DNA of 37,480 nucleotides from an uncultured Anaerococcus sp. Its GTDB lineage: Bacteria > Bacillota > Clostridia > Tissierellales > Peptoniphilaceae. The DNA lies in NCBI GenBank assembly GCA_943914475.1, contig CALUCE010000021.1, forward strand, positions 1-37,480, given 5' to 3'. Under the pieces are notes generated by a model. It had not been told where the DNA came from, ran no database searches, and saw only the letters and a program-made list of their open reading frames with translations. The position numbers and the translations under genes were made by a program. Positions 16,310 to 25,203 of this stretch are shown one piece after another (the first letter of the stretch is position 1; each line of letters begins with the position of its first letter).

Positions 16310-17243
16310 AATAAATATATGTTTTATGGGAAATCCAAAGTTCGCTGTTAGGACTTTGGATGTTCTTAATAAAGAAGAAAAAATTGATATTAAGCTAGTA
16401 GTAAGTGGCAAGGATAAGAGAAGGTCAAGGAATAAATTTTCACCAACACCTGTCAAAGAATACGCCATGGATCACGACCTTGATGTAGCTACTCCAGATT
16501 CTGTAAATACAGAAGAATTCCTAGAAGCTTTAAAGGCTTTGGATATAGACTTTATAGTTATAGTTGCCTTTGGTCAACTTATAGGCAAGGGACTTCTTGA
16601 AACTTACAAGGATAGGATAATAAACCTCCACCCTTCACTTTTACCAAAGTACAGGGGAGCAGCCCCAATCCAATTTACACTATTAAATGGTGAAAAAGTC
16701 ACAGCTCCAACCACCATGCTTATAGAAAAGGCAATGGATGCTGGAGATATCCTCATCCAAGAAGAAATGGAAGTAGCAGAGGACGATGACTTTATGACCT
16801 TGAGCGAAAAACTAACCGAAAAGGGTGCCTTTGCCATAAGAGATACACTTTTAAACTTTGATGATGTTTATAAAAATAGGACAAAGCAAGATGACTCCAA
16901 GGCGACCTTTACCACAAAGATAAACAAGGAAATGGGAAAGATTGATTGGAATACTGATATGGCTACCATTCACAACCAAGTAAGGGCACTTTTGGCCTAT
17001 CCCAAGGCTTATTTTGCCTATAAAGGCTTGGATGTTAAGGTCCTAGAAGTAAAAAAGCACCCTATGGATGATCCAAAACCAGCCTATGTTTACGCTGCCA
17101 ACAGGGATGACAATATCCTTATTGGATGTAAGGATGGGGCCATAGAGATTAAGAAAATCCAATTTCCAGGAAAAAAGGCCATGGACACCAAGTCATTCCT
17201 CTTGGGCAATGAATTTAAAGAGAAAATATATTTAGATGAATAA
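16302..17243 (+). CDS. fmt: Methionyl-tRNA formyltransferase
   Basis: Formylates initiator Met-tRNA using 10-formyl-tetrahydrofolate. The 313 residues include the N-terminal Rossmann part (ICFMGNPKFAVRTL), the active-site segment NLHPSLLPKYRGAAPIQF with N108 and H110, and a C-terminal tRNA-binding beta domain from about residue 205. Family members often have W where this one has F after PIQ. The start lies within the last codons of def and the end overlaps rsmB by eight bases, so the def-fmt-rsmB segment is tightly coupled. Confidence 0.97.
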   Translation: MNKINICFMGNPKFAVRTLDVLNKEEKIDIKLVVSGKDKRRSRNKFSPTPVKEYAMDHDLDVATPDSVNTEEFLEALKALDIDFIVIVAFGQLIGKGLLETYKDRIINLHPSLLPKYRGAAPIQFTLLNGEKVTAPTTMLIEKAMDAGDILIQEEMEVAEDDDFMTLSEKLTEKGAFAIRDTLLNFDDVYKNRTKQDDSKATFTTKINKEMGKIDWNTDMATIHNQVRALLAYPKAYFAYKGLDVKVLEVKKHPMDDPKPAYVYAANRDDNILIGCKDGAIEIKKIQFPGKKAMDTKSFLLGNEFKEKIYLDE

Positions 17244-18519
17244 AGATTTACAAATTATTTTAGACAACCTAATAGGAATTATTTACGAGGATAAAAAGTC
17301 TACAGATCTTATCAACGAAAATGCCAAAAAGACCCAGAACCTTGCCTACATAAGCAAGGTATGCTATGGAGTTTTGGAAAATAAAATCTATATAGACTAT
17401 ATGATAGGAAAACTTTCCAAGACCAAGCTTAAAAAAATCCACAAAAACATCCTAACCATCTTAGAGATAGGTATCTACAACCTGCATTTTTTGGACAAGA
17501 AAGATTATGCCATAGTTAATGAGCTAGTAGACCTTGCCAAAAAGACCAATAAGAGATCTGCAGGTTTTGTAAATGGGATTTTAAGAAACTTTATTAGAAG
17601 AGAAAAAGAGATAGCAAAGATCAAAGAAAGTGATGACTACAAGTCCCTATCAATCAGGTATTCAACACCCATAGAAATCATAGACTATCTAAGAGAGTCC
17701 TATGACTATGAATATATAAAAAATTTCCTTAGGGCCATAAACACAGAAGCAGAGCTTGGAATTAGGGTAAATAAGCTAAAGACTAATAAGGATGAGCTTA
17801 GAAAAATCCTAGAAGAAAAAGGCTATAAGCTTAAAGAATCAAAGATTTCACCTAATGCCTTTAAGGTGGCAAATCCGTCAGGTCTGGTAGGTCTTGATGA
17901 ATTTAAAAAAGGACTTTTCACCATCCAGTCCGAAGCTTCTATGAAGGCAGTAGAAGTTCTAGATCCTAAAAAAGATAATAAAATCCTAGATTTATGTGCA
18001 GCTCCAGGAACCAAAACTTCCTATATAGGAGAGTATACGGAAAATGGGGCAGAAATTGTAGCCAATGATATATCAAGTAACAAAAATCAGCTTATAAATG
18101 AGAATATATCAAGGCTTGGTCTAAAAAACATAAGTCTTACAAACTATGATGCTAGTATTTTGGTGGACGAATTTGTTGGTAAGTTTGATTATGTCTTGTG
18201 TGACCTCCCATGTTCAGGCCTGGGGGTTATGGGAAGAAAACCAGAAATAAGATATAATAGGACTATAAAAGATATAAAAGACCTTGCCAATCTTCAAAGA
18301 CAAATTCTATCCAAGGCAACTTCCTATTTAAAAAAGGGAGGAAGCCTTGTTTATTCAACTTGTACTCTGGGACATTTGGAAAATACTGACAATTTTTCCT
18401 ATCTTGAAAAAAGAGATGACCTAGAATTAATCCCCATAGCTGGCGAAGATTATCTGGAGTTTGAAAACTTTTCAGATCAAACTGACGTATTTTTTGTGGG
18501 GAAATTTAAAAAGATATAA
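17236..18519 (+). CDS. rsmB: 16S rRNA (cytosine-967-C5)-methyltransferase
   Basis: SAM-dependent methylation of C967 in small-subunit rRNA. The 427-residue protein has an N-terminal NusB-like RNA-binding domain (about 1-140) and a C-terminal Rossmann methyltransferase. The SAM motif LDLCAAPGTKTSYI lies around 250-263. The two cysteines of the m5C mechanism are in LPCSGLG (about 327) and STCTLGHLENTDN (about 377). It overlaps fmt at its start and is two bases from rlmN. Confidence 0.95.
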   Translation: MNKDLQIILDNLIGIIYEDKKSTDLINENAKKTQNLAYISKVCYGVLENKIYIDYMIGKLSKTKLKKIHKNILTILEIGIYNLHFLDKKDYAIVNELVDLAKKTNKRSAGFVNGILRNFIRREKEIAKIKESDDYKSLSIRYSTPIEIIDYLRESYDYEYIKNFLRAINTEAELGIRVNKLKTNKDELRKILEEKGYKLKESKISPNAFKVANPSGLVGLDEFKKGLFTIQSEASMKAVEVLDPKKDNKILDLCAAPGTKTSYIGEYTENGAEIVANDISSNKNQLINENISRLGLKNISLTNYDASILVDEFVGKFDYVLCDLPCSGLGVMGRKPEIRYNRTIKDIKDLANLQRQILSKATSYLKKGGSLVYSTCTLGHLENTDNFSYLEKRDDLELIPIAGEDYLEFENFSDQTDVFFVGKFKKI

Positions 18520-18521
18520 TT

Positions 18522-19547
18522 ATGAAAGAAACAATAAATGATAAAACTTTAAAGGAATTGGAAGAGCTCTTTGCCCAAAAGTCTTACAAGACTTTTAGGG
18601 CCAAGCAAGTCTACAGACAAATCCATGTCAACAAGCTTGATGACTTTGAGTCTATGACAGACCTACCAAAGTCCATGAGAGAAGACCTTGCCAAGGACTT
18701 TAAGTTTACCAAACTTAAAAAAATTAAAGAATTTAAGTCTAAACTAGATTCAACCAGAAAATTTCTTTTTGAGTTGGAAGATAAGAATATTATCGAGGCA
18801 GTTTATATGGACTATGAAGACAGAAAAACCATCTGCATATCCTCCCAAGTAGGATGCAGGATGGGTTGTACTTTTTGTGCTTCAACTAAAAACGGCCTGG
18901 TAAGAAGTCTTAGCGTGGGAGAGCTTATAGAGGAAGTCTACACTCTAGAAAGAGAACTTGGAGATATAAACAATATTGTCCTTATGGGCATAGGAGAGCC
19001 TTTGGATAATTTTGATAATATCCTAAAGTTTATAAATCTCATCACAGACGAGAAGGGGAGGAACCTTTCTCACAGGTCTATTACTCTTTCTACATCAGGT
19101 CTGGTTCCAAAAATCTATGAACTTGCAGATACTGGCCTTGATATAAATCTTGCCATATCCTTACACTATGCCTTTGACCATAAAAGGGTGACCTACATGC
19201 CTATAGGAAAAAAATATTCCATAGACCAAATCCTAAAGGCTTGTGATTATTATTTGGATGTGACAAAAAGAAGAGTTTCCCTAGAATATGTGGTTATAGA
19301 TGGGGTAAATAATACAAAAGATGATATAGATGAGCTTTATAGAATCTTAAGGGGTAAAAATATACATATTAACCTAATACCACTTAACCCAATCGAAGAG
19401 TTTAAGTATGGAAAAACTGACAAGTCAGTTATCAGAGACTTACAAAAGGCCCTAGAAAAGAAGGGACTAAATGCCACCATCAGGCGTTCCATGGGGTCTG
19501 ATATCGATGCAGCCTGCGGGCAACTCAGAAATAATTATGCGAGGTAG
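18522..19547 (+). CDS. rlmN: Dual-specificity 23S rRNA/tRNA adenine-C2 methyltransferase RlmN
   Basis: Radical SAM enzyme that methylates C2 of A2503 in 23S rRNA and A37 in some tRNAs. The 341 residues carry the cluster motif C112-x3-C116-x2-C119 (CRMGCTFCAST). The mechanistic C-terminal cysteine is C332 in DIDAACGQLR, consistent with RlmN or Cfr. Family-typical segments such as GIGEPLDN and NLIPLNPIEEF are present. Chromosomal placement between rsmB and prpC is the standard Firmicutes rlmN location, which argues against a Cfr resistance gene. Confidence 0.96.
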   Translation: MKETINDKTLKELEELFAQKSYKTFRAKQVYRQIHVNKLDDFESMTDLPKSMREDLAKDFKFTKLKKIKEFKSKLDSTRKFLFELEDKNIIEAVYMDYEDRKTICISSQVGCRMGCTFCASTKNGLVRSLSVGELIEEVYTLERELGDINNIVLMGIGEPLDNFDNILKFINLITDEKGRNLSHRSITLSTSGLVPKIYELADTGLDINLAISLHYAFDHKRVTYMPIGKKYSIDQILKACDYYLDVTKRRVSLEYVVIDGVNNTKDDIDELYRILRGKNIHINLIPLNPIEEFKYGKTDKSVIRDLQKALEKKGLNATIRRSMGSDIDAACGQLRNNYAR

Positions 19548-19549
19548 TT

Positions 19550-20281
19550 ATGAAGTTTAGTACAGTTTCAAACATTGGCAAGGTAAGGAGTAAAAACCAG
19601 GATTATTTTGGTAATACAAGAAAATCATCTGAGAATGACTTCTTTATAGTTGCCGATGGCATGGGAGGATACAAGGGCGGAGAAATAGCAAGCAAGCTTG
19701 CTAGCAAGTATTTTATAGAATTTATAGAAAATAATGAGATGGAAGATTTTGCTTCCATAGTAGATTTTCAAGAAGACGCTATAAAATATGCCAACCAAAA
19801 GGTCTATAATTTTTCTTTAACCGAAGAGGATTATGCCAATATGGGGACCACAGTGGTTTGCCTTTGCCTTGATTATAAAAACAGGACCTACCATGTAACC
19901 CACATTGGAGATTCAAGGGCCTACATTTATACTGGAGGATCCTTGCAACTAATAACCAGAGACCATTCCTTGGTCAATGACCTTGTAGATAGTGGATCTA
20001 TAACCCAAAGCGAAGCCAAAAACTTTGCCAACAAAAACACTATAACAAGGGCTGTTGGCGTGTCTTGTAACTTAAAACCAGAATCCAGGTCCTTTGATAT
20101 GCACGATGGTGACATAGTGCTTTTGGTAACAGACGGACTTACCAACGAGGTTACAGAAGAGGAAATCCAATCTATAGTTTCACAAAATGACAATGCTGAT
20201 GAAATATCTACTAATCTAGTTGATTTAGCAATAAAAAAAGGTGGTCATGACAATATAACAGTGACTACAATTTTGATTTGA
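19550..20281 (+). CDS. prpC: PP2C-type Ser/Thr protein phosphatase (PrpC/Stp)
   Basis: Metal-dependent phosphatase that reverses phosphorylation by the kinase encoded next to it. The 243-residue PPM domain shows GKVRSKNQDYF, VADGMGGYKGGEIAS (metal-binding aspartate), GTTVVCLCL, THIGDSRAYI, TRDHSLVNDLV, LLVTDGLTNEV and the final GGHDNITVT. It starts two bases after rlmN and stops seven bases before the kinase gene, the conserved prpC-prkC-rsgA arrangement. It has no membrane segment, so it acts in the cytoplasm on the kinase and its substrates. Confidence 0.96.
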   Translation: MKFSTVSNIGKVRSKNQDYFGNTRKSSENDFFIVADGMGGYKGGEIASKLASKYFIEFIENNEMEDFASIVDFQEDAIKYANQKVYNFSLTEEDYANMGTTVVCLCLDYKNRTYHVTHIGDSRAYIYTGGSLQLITRDHSLVNDLVDSGSITQSEAKNFANKNTITRAVGVSCNLKPESRSFDMHDGDIVLLVTDGLTNEVTEEEIQSIVSQNDNADEISTNLVDLAIKKGGHDNITVTTILI

Positions 20282-20288
20282 GGTTCTT

Positions 20289-22349
20289 ATGGAAAATGTA
20301 ATTTTAGGAGATAGGTATCAGTTGCTTGAACTGATAGGCGTTGGCGGCATGGCCAAGGTCTATAAGGCGACCGATAAGCTATTACAAAGACAAGTTGCAG
20401 TTAAAATCTTAAAAGACCAGTATGCCGAAGACGAGGACTTTTTAAAGAAGTTTTCAAATGAGGCCCAATCTGCAGCAAAATTATCACATGTAAATATTGT
20501 AAGTGTCTATGACATAGGCCAAGATTTAATACAAGGTAAAAAAGTTTACTATATAGTAATGGAATATGTGGAAGGACAAACACTAAAGGACTTGATTGAC
20601 CAAGAAGGTGGTCTTTCCAACCACGACTTGACTGACTATTCTATCCAAATAGCACAAGCCCTTAAAAGTGCCCATTCCTACAATATAGTCCACAGGGATA
20701 TAAAGCCCCAAAACATCCTTATAGATAAGTATGGGCTCTTGAAGGTAACAGACTTTGGTATAGCAAGGGTATCAACCAATGCTACCATAACCTACACCTC
20801 ATCAATCCTGGGTACTGTCCACTATATTTCACCAGAACAAGCCAAGGGTAAGTTTGTAGATGCCAAATCTGACCTTTACTCATTGGGGGTAGTTATGTAT
20901 GAGATGGCAACCGGCAAGGTTCCTTTTGATGCAGATAACTCTGTGGGTATAGCCATCATGCACATCCAAGATGAGCCTGTTAGACCAAAAGATTTAAACC
21001 TTAACTTGACCGACCACTTGGATAGGATAATCATGAAACTCTTGTCCAAGGATCCAATGAACAGGTTTACATCTGCCAAGGACCTTATAGATGCCCTTGA
21101 AGATGAAAACTATGTTTTTGACGAAGAGATCATAGAAAAAGAAACTGCAAGAATTCCTATAGTCGAAGACCAAGACTCAGCTGATCAGACTCAACTTATA
21201 AATATGGACAAGGACGATACAAAGAAAAAGCCTGTCTATGTGGATGATGAAGAAGAGGAAAAGGAAGAAGACGAGGAAGAAAAAGAAGCAGTCTATGTGA
21301 CCCCTTCAGATGAAGGAGAAGAAAAAAAGAAACCTAAAAAGAAAAAGAAGAAGAAAAAATCTTCTATCCTACCACTAGCAGCCATAGCCATCCTCTTGGT
21401 CATGGCAGTAGCCTATTTCTTTAATAAGGACCAAAGCGAGATGGTAGATGTACCAGCTGTGGTTACCCTTACAGAAGAAAAGGCAGTAAGTGAGCTAGAA
21501 GGCAAGGGACTAAAGGCAAATATCTCAAGATACACAGAAAGCGAATCCTATGAAAAGGGAACTGTTATGGAACAAGACCCACTTCCAAAGACCAAGGTTA
21601 AACCAGGAACAACAGTAAACCTAGTTATAAGCCAGGGCAAGGAAGTTGAAATACCAGACTTATCAGACATGACCCTGGTTGAGGCAGAAGATGCCCTAGA
21701 GGCTGTAGGACTTTCTTTGGGAAGAACCAAGACAGAATATTCTGATGCAGTAGAAAAAGATAAGGTCATTTCCCAAAAACCAGAATCTGGAGAAAAGGTC
21801 CAAGCTGGTGGAGAAGTAAATCTCGTTATAAGTCTGGGCCAAAAAGAACCAGATGTAAAACTAGTAGAAGTTCCAAATGTGGTTGGTCAAAGCGAAGAAA
21901 ATGCTAGAGTTCTTTTAGACAATAACTCTATCAAGGCCAATGTAAGCTACGAATACAGTGACGATGTAGAAGAAGGTCTTGTTATAAGCCAATCCATAGC
22001 AGCAGGAACCCAAGTTGCTGAAAACTCAGACATGGCCCTAGTAGTAAGCCGTGGAGTAGATCCAAGCAAGGAAGAAGACGAAGAAGATGAGGACAAAAAC
22101 GATGACCAATCAGTCGTTAATGTAGAATTTAAACTAAACCCACCTGAGGGTAAGGATAACTTTAATGTTAAGATATACAAGGTAGAAGATGATGGGTCTA
22201 CATCAGACCTTCTTTATAACCAAAACCATTCATCAAGCGAGGCTTCTGATGGTGGAAAAATTTCCTTATCCTTTAAGGCAGTCCTAGGAACAAAGGTTCA
22301 AATCAGGTACGACAACGAGCCTGTGGGAGTATATGAAGTACAAAGATGA
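20289..22349 (+). CDS. prkC: PASTA-domain Ser/Thr protein kinase (PrkC/PknB/Stk)
   Basis: Membrane kinase that senses muropeptides or lipid II and controls cell wall and division proteins. Of 686 residues, the kinase domain fills about 10-275: glycine loop GVGGM (17-21), K39, HRDIKPQN (135-142) and DFG (155-157). A very acidic linker (about 318-340), a lysine block (about 343-357) and one membrane helix (360-378) follow. Outside are three PASTA repeats starting near 385, 452 and 526, each ending in a VNLVIS-like strand. Residues about 608-686 form an extra extracellular domain. It overlaps rsgA by ATGA. Confidence 0.96.
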   Translation: MENVILGDRYQLLELIGVGGMAKVYKATDKLLQRQVAVKILKDQYAEDEDFLKKFSNEAQSAAKLSHVNIVSVYDIGQDLIQGKKVYYIVMEYVEGQTLKDLIDQEGGLSNHDLTDYSIQIAQALKSAHSYNIVHRDIKPQNILIDKYGLLKVTDFGIARVSTNATITYTSSILGTVHYISPEQAKGKFVDAKSDLYSLGVVMYEMATGKVPFDADNSVGIAIMHIQDEPVRPKDLNLNLTDHLDRIIMKLLSKDPMNRFTSAKDLIDALEDENYVFDEEIIEKETARIPIVEDQDSADQTQLINMDKDDTKKKPVYVDDEEEEKEEDEEEKEAVYVTPSDEGEEKKKPKKKKKKKKSSILPLAAIAILLVMAVAYFFNKDQSEMVDVPAVVTLTEEKAVSELEGKGLKANISRYTESESYEKGTVMEQDPLPKTKVKPGTTVNLVISQGKEVEIPDLSDMTLVEAEDALEAVGLSLGRTKTEYSDAVEKDKVISQKPESGEKVQAGGEVNLVISLGQKEPDVKLVEVPNVVGQSEENARVLLDNNSIKANVSYEYSDDVEEGLVISQSIAAGTQVAENSDMALVVSRGVDPSKEEDEEDEDKNDDQSVVNVEFKLNPPEGKDNFNVKIYKVEDDGSTSDLLYNQNHSSSEASDGGKISLSFKAVLGTKVQIRYDNEPVGVYEVQR

Positions 22350-23215
22350 TAGGAAAAATAATTAAAGCCCAAAAAGAAATATATTATGTAGAAAAAAACG
22401 ACCAAGTCTACCTATCCAAGGCCAGGGGAGTCTTTAGAAATAAAGGAGTAAAGCCCTTGGTTGGAGATAATGTAGAAATTGATCTGGTAGATGAAGAAAA
22501 GGCCTATATTACAAAAATACTTCCTAGGAAAAACGTCATAAAAAGACCAAATATTTCAAATATAGATCAGCTTTTATGCTTTGTAACCATAAACGATCCG
22601 CCTTTAAATCTTTTTAACCTAGATAAGTACTTGGCCATGTGCCAGTATATGAATATAGAGGCAGTGATTATCTTATCAAAGATAGACAAGGCAGAAAAAA
22701 TTAATATAGATAAGTTTGTAAAAATTTATAGGGACCTAGCCTACAAGGTACTTTGCCTAGATAACTACAATGATTTTCCTAAAGATGAGATTTTACAAAT
22801 CCTCCATGGGAAAACTTCAGCAGTAACTGGGGCTTCGGGAGTTGGAAAGTCGACCTTCCTTAATAACCTTGTAGAGATGGAAATAGAAATTGGTTCAATT
22901 TCCAAAAAACTAAGAAGGGGAAAAAACACCACCAGGCATATAGAAATCTTTAAGATAGACGAAGACACCCATGTCTTTGATACACCTGGTTTTGATTCCT
23001 TTGACTTTGACTTTTTGGAAGATGAAAATGACCTTAAGTATTATTTTAGGGAGATGCATGGTACAAAATGCAAGTTTAACAACTGCAACCACATCAATGA
23101 ACCCTCATGCGAGGTAAAAGATAAGCTTAAAAAGGGCCTTATAGCCCAGTCCAGATACGATAATTATTTACTTTTGTTTGAACACTTAAAAGATAGGAGA
23201 GAAAATAGATGGTAG
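22346..23215 (+). CDS. rsgA: Ribosome small-subunit-dependent GTPase A
   Basis: Circularly permuted GTPase that helps 30S maturation. The 289 residues run OB-fold (about 1-65), then the permuted GTPase with LSKIDK (G4) before GASGVGKST at 162-170 (G1) and DTPGFDSF (G3). The C-terminal zinc module is C-x4-C-x-H-x5-C (CKFNNCNHINEPSC). The ATG overlaps the kinase stop; in related species PrkC phosphorylates RsgA, and the coupling fits that. It overlaps rpe by seven bases. Confidence 0.96.
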   Translation: MIGKIIKAQKEIYYVEKNDQVYLSKARGVFRNKGVKPLVGDNVEIDLVDEEKAYITKILPRKNVIKRPNISNIDQLLCFVTINDPPLNLFNLDKYLAMCQYMNIEAVIILSKIDKAEKINIDKFVKIYRDLAYKVLCLDNYNDFPKDEILQILHGKTSAVTGASGVGKSTFLNNLVEMEIEIGSISKKLRRGKNTTRHIEIFKIDEDTHVFDTPGFDSFDFDFLEDENDLKYYFREMHGTKCKFNNCNHINEPSCEVKDKLKKGLIAQSRYDNYLLLFEHLKDRRENRW

Positions 23216-23865
23216 AATTAAGTCCTTCGATACTAGCCTGTAACTTTGCCCACTTGCAAGAAGATTTAGACCAATTAAAGGATACAGATCTAAAGTGGTT
23301 GCACCTTGATATAATGGATGGTATTTTTGTCCCAAATATATCCTTTGGTTTTGATATTATAAAGGATATAAGAGAAGCTAATGACTTGATTTTTGATACC
23401 CATCTTATGATAGAAGAACCTATAAGATATGTCGATAAGCTAAAAGAAGTAGGCTGTGACTTGGTTACTGTCCACTATGAAGCTTGCAAAGACCTTGATG
23501 AGACCATAAAAGCTATCAAGGATAGGGGCATGAAGGTGGGCCTTACATCAAAGCCAAAGACTGATATAGAAGATTTGATTCCTTATTTAAAGGATATAGC
23601 CCTAGTCTTGGTTATGAGTGTAGAACCAGGTTTTGGAGGCCAATCCTTTATGGAAGATTCCCTAGATAAGGTTAGAAGACTTAGGGAATATATAGATGAA
23701 AATAAGCTTGATGTTCTAATAGAAATAGACGGTGGCATAAAGACTACTAACCTTAAAAAGGTTATGGATGCAGGAGTTGATATTGTAGTTTCTGGATCAG
23801 ATGTATTTGGTAAAGAATCTATAAAAGATCAAGTAGATAAGTATTATAAGATATTTAAGGAATAA
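23209..23865 (+). CDS. rpe: Ribulose-phosphate 3-epimerase
   Basis: Interconverts ribulose-5-phosphate and xylulose-5-phosphate in the pentose phosphate pathway. The 218-residue TIM barrel has PSILACNFAHL, the metal-binding LHLDIMDGIFVPN, DTHLMI, MSVEPGFGGQSF (phosphate and metal) and IDGGIK. It is the last gene of the long operon and is followed by a terminator. Thiamine pyrophosphokinase, which commonly follows rpe in Firmicutes, is absent here. Confidence 0.97.
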   Translation: MVELSPSILACNFAHLQEDLDQLKDTDLKWLHLDIMDGIFVPNISFGFDIIKDIREANDLIFDTHLMIEEPIRYVDKLKEVGCDLVTVHYEACKDLDETIKAIKDRGMKVGLTSKPKTDIEDLIPYLKDIALVLVMSVEPGFGGQSFMEDSLDKVRRLREYIDENKLDVLIEIDGGIKTTNLKKVMDAGVDIVVSGSDVFGKESIKDQVDKYYKIFKE

Positions 23866-23870
23866 AAAAT

Positions 23871-23900
23871 AAGAGGCAGTGGATTCACTAGCCTCTTTTT
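23871..23900 (+). terminator. Terminator after rpe, possibly bidirectional
   Basis: AGAGGCAGTG (23872-23881) pairs with CACTAGCCTCT (23886-23896) with a single bulged A, around a four-base loop, followed by T residues to 23900. A-rich sequence before the stem (23862-23870) would supply a T-run on the other strand, so it may also stop transcripts from rpmB. Confidence 0.8.
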
Positions 23901-23905
23901 GTGAG

Positions 23906-23933
23906 AAAAAAATAAGGCGATTTTCATCACCTT
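23906..23933 (-). terminator. Terminator for rpmB
   Basis: Read on the minus strand, AAGGTGAT, a GAAA tetraloop and ATCGCCTT form an eight-base stem with one G-T pair, followed by A and seven T residues. It starts ten bases after the rpmB stop and sits back to back with the rpe terminator. Confidence 0.8.
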
Positions 23934-23942
23934 TTAAGTTTA

Positions 23943-24131
23943 TTAAGCTTTTGTTACTTTTCCGCTCTTTATACAATTTGTACAAACATTGATTGTTTTA
24001 GGAGTTCCGTCCACAATAGCTTTAACCTTATGAACATTTGCTTTAAAGCTTCTATTTAATCTTCTGTGTGAGAAAGTAACTGAGTTACCAAATTTTGTTC
24101 CCTTACCACAGATATCACATGATTTTGCCAT
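23943..24131 (-). CDS. rpmB: Large-subunit ribosomal protein bL28
   Basis: A 62-residue basic ribosomal protein, the only clear minus-strand gene here. MAKSCDICGKG and the central SHRRLNRSFKANVHKV segment identify L28. Four cysteines, C5-x2-C8 and C50-x2-C53, make it the zinc-binding form, like the L32 of this genome. AGGAGGTG (24135-24142 on the plus strand coordinates) precedes the start. It has its own promoter and terminator; its location between rpe and murB, opposite to everything else, insulates the two long plus-strand operons. Confidence 0.96.
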   Translation of the reverse strand: MAKSCDICGKGTKFGNSVTFSHRRLNRSFKANVHKVKAIVDGTPKTINVCTNCIKSGKVTKA

Positions 24132-24164
24132 ATTACACCTCCTAGTTCATGATCGATCTAAGAC

Positions 24165-24193
24165 ATTGTACCAAATTTTCACAAATTTTACAA
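24165..24193 (-). promoter_or_regulatory. Promoter of rpmB
   Basis: On the minus strand, TTGTAA (24193-24188) and TACAAT (24170-24165) are 17 bases apart, with TGG before the -10 (extended -10). The expected leader to the start at 24131 is about 27 bases. Confidence 0.7.
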
Positions 24194-24253
24194 ATTTTTC
24201 TTACACAATTATCAGCTAAGTATTAAAAAAATCCCAAAGAAGAGTATAGTAAT

Positions 24254-24283
24254 ATAGATTATGTAAATCAGAAAATAATCTAT
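24254..24283 (+). promoter_or_regulatory. Inverted repeat upstream of murB (possible operator or leader hairpin)
   Basis: ATAGATTAT (24254-24262) and ATAATCTAT (24275-24283) are perfect nine-base inverted repeats with a 12-base centre, just before the AGGAGGT (24291-24297) of murB. TATAGT at 24245-24250 or TAATAT at 24250-24255 may be the -10 of the murB operon; a clear -35 is not seen. A binding site near the transcription start, or a hairpin in the leader, would both fit. Confidence 0.5.
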
Positions 24284-24300
24284 CTCAACTAGGAGGTATT

Positions 24301-25203
24301 ATGGATTTAAAATCCTTGTACGAAGACAAAAATTTTGGAAAAATATTATATGATGAACCCTTAAAAGACCACACCAACTTTGGTATAGGCGGACCAGCAG
24401 ATGTTTTAATAATGCCCATGACCCAAAGCCAACTTGTTGATCTTTTAAGATTTAACCATGAAAATGATATAGAAACAACAGTTATAGGCAACGGAACCAA
24501 TCTTTTGATTACAGATAAGGGAATCAGAGGTTGTGTAGTATACCTTGCAGATAATTATGATGAAATTAAAGTAGTAAACAATAAGATTACAGTAACTAGT
24601 GGAACAAGTCTTTCCAAGGCTGCCAAGGTATCTTTCAAGCATGGCCTTACAGGCATGGAGGAAATTTCAGGCATACCAGGCACCATAGGAGGGGCTGTAG
24701 CCATGAATGCTGGTGCCTATGGCGGAGAGATAAAAGATATAATAGAAAGTGTGACTACAGTTGATAAGAAGGGAAATGTAAAAGTATACCCCAACAATGA
24801 GATGCACTTTTCCTATAGGCACTCCAGAGTCTTTGATGAAGACCTTATAGTTTCTTCAGTCGTCCTAAATCTTGAACAAGGAGATAAGGATGAGATTATG
24901 GAAAAATACAATGACTACACCCAAAGACGTACCAGCAAGCAACCTTTGGAGAAAAAATCTGCCGGCTCAACTTTCAAAAGACCACAAGGCTCCTATGCAT
25001 CAAAGCTTATAGATGAATGCGGGCTTCGTGGTTTTGCCGTAGGCGACTGCCAAGTTTCAGAAAAGCACTGTGGCTTTATTATTAACAATGGCAATGCTAC
25101 TTGTGAACAAATGCTAAGCTTTATAGAAAAGGTGGCATCCATAGTCTATGAAAAGACAGGTTATAAACTAGAAAGAGAAGTAAAACTAGTAGGAGAGCTT
25201 TAA
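24301..25203 (+). CDS. murB: UDP-N-acetylenolpyruvoylglucosamine reductase
   Basis: FAD enzyme that makes UDP-N-acetylmuramate for peptidoglycan in the cytoplasm. The 300-residue protein has HTNFGIGGPADV, the FAD-binding NGTNLLI and GIPGTIGGAVAMNAGAYGGEI, YRHSRVF, and KSAGSTFKRP with the catalytic serine region. The length and the absence of the extra Y-loop suggest the type II form usual in Gram-positives. ATG follows AGGAGGT (24291-24297). It starts an operon that shares one base with rapZ. Confidence 0.96.
   Translation: MDLKSLYEDKNFGKILYDEPLKDHTNFGIGGPADVLIMPMTQSQLVDLLRFNHENDIETTVIGNGTNLLITDKGIRGCVVYLADNYDEIKVVNNKITVTSGTSLSKAAKVSFKHGLTGMEEISGIPGTIGGAVAMNAGAYGGEIKDIIESVTTVDKKGNVKVYPNNEMHFSYRHSRVFDEDLIVSSVVLNLEQGDKDEIMEKYNDYTQRRTSKQPLEKKSAGSTFKRPQGSYASKLIDECGLRGFAVGDCQVSEKHCGFIINNGNATCEQMLSFIEKVASIVYEKTGYKLEREVKLVGEL

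Noticed and set aside
18522..19547. Cfr-type resistance methyltransferase instead of RlmN
   Set aside because: Gene position between rsmB and prpC and native composition fit the housekeeping RlmN.
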